DNA of 64,000 nt, taken from NCBI GenBank assembly GCA_964017065.1, contig OZ024785.1:8821086-8885085 (forward strand), read 5' to 3'. Source of the stretch: Haliclona indistincta. Taxonomy: Eukaryota > Porifera > Demospongiae > Haplosclerida > Chalinidae. Shown in pieces: positions 63,423 to 64,000 of this stretch (position 1 is the stretch's first letter; every line of letters begins with the position of its first letter). Under the pieces are notes generated by a model. That model had not been told where the DNA came from. It ran no database searches and was given only the letters and a program-made list of their open reading frames with translations. The position numbers were made by a program, and so were the translations under genes.

Positions 63423-63653
63423 ACTGTAGGCTAGAATGTTAATATAGCTAATAAAACCACACCACTATCATTGGTTTTTAATTTTGCCTCTGAATGCCTC
63501 TGGTCCTCATCACTGATGTCTCTTTTGAATACTAATTGAGTTAACATGCACTATTATGTGCAACACTATGTGTTTACAAGAGGCCTAAATGGTAGAAATG
63601 TACCCAGTTTTTGTAGCTGTGTAAACGCTGTCTTAATTTTTAGCGTGCAAGGT
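63423..63653. other. Junction between the dynein duplicate and gene A3
   Basis: These 231 bp are unlike 34585-34892, so the dynein duplication ends at or just before this point. No coding sequence was recognised. Confidence 0.6.
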
Positions 63654-64000
63654 TCACAAGTCACTATGTACTTTGTGGTCAGGCTGCTCTTCAAGCTCGT
63701 TGATTTCTTCTTTAATTTTGGATCTTTGGTCTTCAATGCCTTTCACGTCTTCCTCTATTTCTTGACGATGTTCCTTAGCTAGTTTACTCAACTTCTCAAG
63801 AGCTTCCTCCTCGTTTGAATTGTCTTTAATCACAAGATAGATTTCTTCTTGTACGAGTTCAAGCTCCTTCATATATCTACCGCAGACACTATAAAGTGCA
63901 ACCCATTGAGCGCAATATCGTACTCCTCTTTTTAAAAAAAAGGGAGAGTTCCATTGTTTCTTGCGTTCTTCTTTTGTATTGTTCATTGCCTCTTTGATGT
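63654..64000 (-). CDS. Gene A3: family A coiled-coil protein, partial (runs off the window)
   Basis: Only the C-terminal part (about 115 codons to the stop at 63654) is in the window; the frame is still open at the right edge. It aligns with A1 and A2: EERKKQWNSPFFLKRGVRYC, AQWVALYSVCGRYMKELE, then a Glu/Lys-rich coiled tail. It ends KVHSDL, without an ER-retrieval motif. It resembles A1 at roughly 60 percent of residues by eye. It lies beside the copied dynein exon 14 just as A1 lies beside the original, in the same orientation. Confidence 0.75.
   Translation of the reverse strand, partial: IKEAMNNTKEERKKQWNSPFFLKRGVRYCAQWVALYSVCGRYMKELELVQEEIYLVIKDNSNEEEALEKLSKLAKEHRQEIEEDVKGIEDQRSKIKEEINELEEQPDHKVHSDL

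Overview
The window is animal (metazoan) nuclear DNA. It carries spliced genes with GT-AG introns, an ETS-domain factor, a fibronectin-III receptor, XRCC1, a COMMD protein and the ciliary dynein-2 heavy chain. Genes are tightly packed, neighbours are often head to head, and most introns are short. This fits a compact invertebrate genome; a sponge or another early-branching animal is my guess, not something the sequence proves. Gene models below were built by hand from splice sites, reading phase and remembered family alignments.

Layout. 0.2-5.1 kb (minus): an ETS-domain gene and, directly upstream on the same strand, a divergent SIR2-like gene of the FAM118 type. Their exons are phase-compatible and could form one SIR2-ETS fusion gene. 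5.6-13.4 kb (minus): XRCC1, about 16 exons. 13.5-15.5 kb (minus): an intronless XPR1-like phosphate exporter. 15.8-21.8 kb (minus): a type I membrane receptor with two FN3 domains and a long tyrosine/proline-rich tail. 22.2-25.1 kb (plus): a SIRT3-like sirtuin. 25.3-27.1 kb (minus): an aberrant Rab GTPase. 27.6-28.5 kb (minus): COMMD8. 28.7-58.2 kb (plus): DYNC2H1, head to head with COMMD8; 45 exons give a continuous 4,316-residue frame.

Intron 14 of DYNC2H1 is about 10.1 kb and holds a nested cluster of five uncharacterised coiled-coil genes of two related families. Here they are called A (minus strand: 34893-36381 and 41616-42950) and B (plus strand: 36514, 38213 and about 43 kb). Two A/B pairs are divergent over short shared promoters. 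Some members have signal peptides and C-termini that match the ER-retrieval pattern. This cluster is the best candidate for an undescribed system in the window. A sixth, partial A gene runs off the right edge at 63.65-64 kb.

Downstream of DYNC2H1, 59015-63422 is a recent duplicate of its exons 3-14, broken by a nonsense codon and a frameshift. Its right end abuts the sixth A gene. Mobile or hairpin elements include two copies of a TA-flanked MITE, another TIR element, a perfect 152-bp-arm inverted repeat, and a 186-bp hairpin present only in the dynein duplicate. Many introns carry long CT, GA, CA, TCAC or 15-bp repeats, often up against splice sites. No rRNA, tRNA or CRISPR array was found.
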